NCBI RefSeq assembly: GCF_018967845.1
Contig: NZ_JAHLZZ010000001.1
Location: 1,054,001 to 1,118,000, forward strand
DNA from: Hymenobacter siberiensis
GTDB lineage: Bacteria; Bacteroidota; Bacteroidia; Cytophagales; Hymenobacteraceae
Reading direction: 5' to 3'
DNA length: 64,000 bases
Shown: piece by piece, positions 62,411 to 64,000 of the stretch
Layout: the number at the start of each line of letters is the position of its first letter
Numbering within the stretch: the stretch's first letter is position 1
Program-made: the position numbers and the translations under genes
Notes under the pieces: model-generated
What the model was told of the DNA's origin: nothing
What the model saw: the letters and a program-made list of their open reading frames with translations, nothing else
Database searches by the model: none

Positions 62411-63946
62411 GTGACTATGGGAGGACTTTTTTGGGCATTGGGGCTGCTGCCGGGGCTACTACTGGCCGGACCGGGCCAGGCCCCGCCCAAACTGAGTCCG
62501 GCCCCGCCGGCCGCCCAGCCTCGGCCCCCGGCCACCCTGCCGGCCGATGTAGAGCTATTACCTGGGCCAGCCACGCTGCCCGTCACGGGGGTGTTCACGC
62601 TGGCTTTCCGGCTGCGCGGCGGTGCGCTCGACAAATACTCAGAGTTTCCGGAGCTGGAGAGTTTCAAGAAAAGCGGCAAAACCAGCACCACCACCACGCG
62701 CATTGTGCAGGGCCGGCGGTTTTCCGACCTCACCATTACCCAGCGCTACGTGCCCTACGGCGAGGGCGAAATCATTATCAAGCCCTTCCAACTCACGGTG
62801 AATGGGGTGGTGTTGCGTAGCAAAGGGGCCACTGTGCGCGTGGTGCCGGCCGCTCCGCCCAACCCCGGCGCCATCACCAAGCCTGCTAACCCCAGCGCGC
62901 CGCTGCAAGCCGTGGCCGACCTGGACAAGATGTTTGGCAAGCCCAAGCCGGTGCTCTACGAAGAGCGGGCCGACCATGCCTTCCTGGCCGTGGTGGCCGA
63001 CCGGCCGCGCGTGTTTGTGGGCGAGGGCGTGCGCGTGGGGCTGTATTTCTACCTCAAGCCCGAAGACCAGGCCCTGCTGGCTTTCCACGATTTTAACGAC
63101 CAGCTGCCGCCCCTGCTCCACGAGCTGCACCAGCCCACCGCCTGGCAGGAGCCCGGCCCCGAACCCAGCGTGACCCCCGATACCGTGCGCCACCTGGGCC
63201 AGAAATACCTGCGCTTCCGGCTGGCCGAAAACCTGTATTATCCCCTCACAGACCAGCCCCTGCGCTTCCCGGCCCTGGCCCTGACGATGGTGAAGTTCAA
63301 GCTTCTGAAAAAGCCAGAGCCCGGCCAGGACAACCGCCTGGCGGGCTACAAAACCTATACTTCGCCCGGCATAGTAGTGGCCGTGCAGCCGCTGCCCTTG
63401 GCGGCCCCGGGCGGCCCGTTGGCCGTTGGCCGCTTCACGCTCCAGGAGGCTATCAGCCGGACGAAGTTCCGGGTGGGCGAGTCATTCACTTACACCTTTG
63501 GCGTGGCGGGGCCGGGTAATTTGTCGGCGGTGCTGGCCCCGGTGGTGGCACCCTGGCCGGGCCTGGACGTGTACGGCCCCGACGTGCGCGAGGAGCCCGC
63601 GCCGGGCGGCGGCCGCAAGCTGTTTCGGTACCGGCTGGTAGCCCGGCGGCCCGGTGTGCTGCCCCTCGATAGTCTGTTGCAGTTGGTCGTATTCAACCCC
63701 GCTGTGGCGCGCTACGAGGTGTTGCGCCCCGGCCTGCGGCCGTTGGTACAGGGCGTGGTAGCCACCGTCGAGCCCCTGGCCCGGCCCGAGGACGACCCTT
63801 TCTATGGCCCGGCACTGGCCGGGGCCGATACCACCATGCAGTCGCTGGACGTGTACCGCGACGTGCGCCGCTACGCCGACTGGCTGCTCATCGGGCTGGC
63901 GGGCGTGGCCGCCTTCGGCTGGTGGCGGGCGGGGCGGCGGGCGTAG
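62411..63946 (+). CDS. BatD-like protein
   Basis: The 511-residue protein (GTG 62411, or ATG 62417) has a signal peptide (GGLFWALGLLPGLLLAG), a long periplasmic part and one C-terminal helix (YADWLLIGLAGVAAFGWW). The BatD pattern is present: LPVTGVFTLAFRLRG, SFKKSGKTSTTTTRIVQG, RYVPYGEGEIIIKPFQLTVN, YFYLKPEDQALLAFHDFNDQ and VGESFTYTFGVAGPG. BatD usually works with MoxR, DUF58 and BatA/B/C. None of these is adjacent on the window side; the MoxR gene lies at 20017-20982. It is divergent from the ferritin array. Confidence 0.85.
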   Translation: MTMGGLFWALGLLPGLLLAGPGQAPPKLSPAPPAAQPRPPATLPADVELLPGPATLPVTGVFTLAFRLRGGALDKYSEFPELESFKKSGKTSTTTTRIVQGRRFSDLTITQRYVPYGEGEIIIKPFQLTVNGVVLRSKGATVRVVPAAPPNPGAITKPANPSAPLQAVADLDKMFGKPKPVLYEERADHAFLAVVADRPRVFVGEGVRVGLYFYLKPEDQALLAFHDFNDQLPPLLHELHQPTAWQEPGPEPSVTPDTVRHLGQKYLRFRLAENLYYPLTDQPLRFPALALTMVKFKLLKKPEPGQDNRLAGYKTYTSPGIVVAVQPLPLAAPGGPLAVGRFTLQEAISRTKFRVGESFTYTFGVAGPGNLSAVLAPVVAPWPGLDVYGPDVREEPAPGGGRKLFRYRLVARRPGVLPLDSLLQLVVFNPAVARYEVLRPGLRPLVQGVVATVEPLARPEDDPFYGPALAGADTTMQSLDVYRDVRRYADWLLIGLAGVAAFGWWRAGRRA

Positions 63947-64000
63947 TTTTGCGAGGACTTGTGGCTGTCCGCCTGTCATCCTGAGCTCGCGAATGACCTT

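Noticed and set aside
63977..64000. gtcatcctgagctcgcgaat at the window end as another family A/B repeat arm
   Set aside because: Only one arm would lie in the window, so the inverted partner cannot be seen.

Overview
The window looks like a chromosomal segment of a GC-rich, aerobic, pigmented member of the Bacteroidota, most likely Hymenobacter or a close relative. The evidence is: TAnnTTTG-type promoters, some with an upstream TTTG box, as in this phylum; a secreted esterase with a C-terminal type IX secretion (T9SS) sorting domain; a TonB-dependent receptor; BatD; DUF3108, DUF2490 and CsbD proteins; a green-type proteorhodopsin with Blh; and housekeeping genes in a Bacteroidota order (rplM-rpsI-rpsB-tsf). 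No rRNA, tRNA, CRISPR array, prophage or intact insertion sequence was found.

Layout. 0-8 kb: frameshifted 5' end of a DUF1206-like gene, tandem CsbD stress protein, two related secreted proteins, a helical-repeat protein, a repeat lipoprotein, hypothetical proteins, a DUF3089 lipoprotein hydrolase and a low-GC gene remnant. 7.9-10.7 kb: ribosomal protein/EF-Ts operon with a clear promoter. 10.9-19.5 kb: membrane glycosyltransferase-like protein, RluA-type pseudouridine synthase, histidine kinase/response regulator pair, DUF3108 protein, recA, an outer-membrane protein and an acetyltransferase. 19.5-27.7 kb: a minus-strand run with a MoxR ATPase, two parvulin-type periplasmic prolyl isomerases and an RsbW/STAS/SpoIIE partner-switching module; most of its gene junctions carry a long inverted repeat. 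27.8-34.6 kb: guaB, a T9SS-type esterase, an SDR, a FRG-domain protein, a desaturase interrupted by one in-frame TGA, and a DUF2490 protein. 34.6-43 kb: nested MITE-like repeats, a GMC oxidoreductase, hrpB carrying repeat-derived insertions, DUF2071 and rhodanese proteins, pnuC, and a fused NadR-type kinase/aldose-epimerase-like gene. 43-45.5 kb: Blh and proteorhodopsin. 45.6-56.5 kb: TPP-riboswitch-controlled TonB receptor, zinc alcohol dehydrogenase, amino-acid permease, glutaryl-CoA-dehydrogenase-like enzyme, HIRAN protein, ruvB, queG. 56.7-62.1 kb: three tandem copies of a two-gene ferritin-like module. 62.4 kb to the end: BatD-like protein.

How genes work together. Blh can make retinal from beta-carotene for the adjacent proton-pumping rhodopsin. 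PnuC plus the NadR-type kinase form a nicotinamide riboside salvage pair. SpoIIE phosphatase, STAS antagonist and RsbW kinase form a signalling relay, but no sigma factor is nearby. The ferritin-like array (pairs A+B, three times) is the most unusual locus: pairs 1 and 2 keep the diiron ligands, while the A protein of pair 3 has lost all four Glu ligands and its B partner has lost the Glu of the helix-B ExxH motif. A second theme is the number of long inverted-repeat families, which sit at operon junctions, overlap stop codons, abut a start codon and in one case lie inside a coding sequence.
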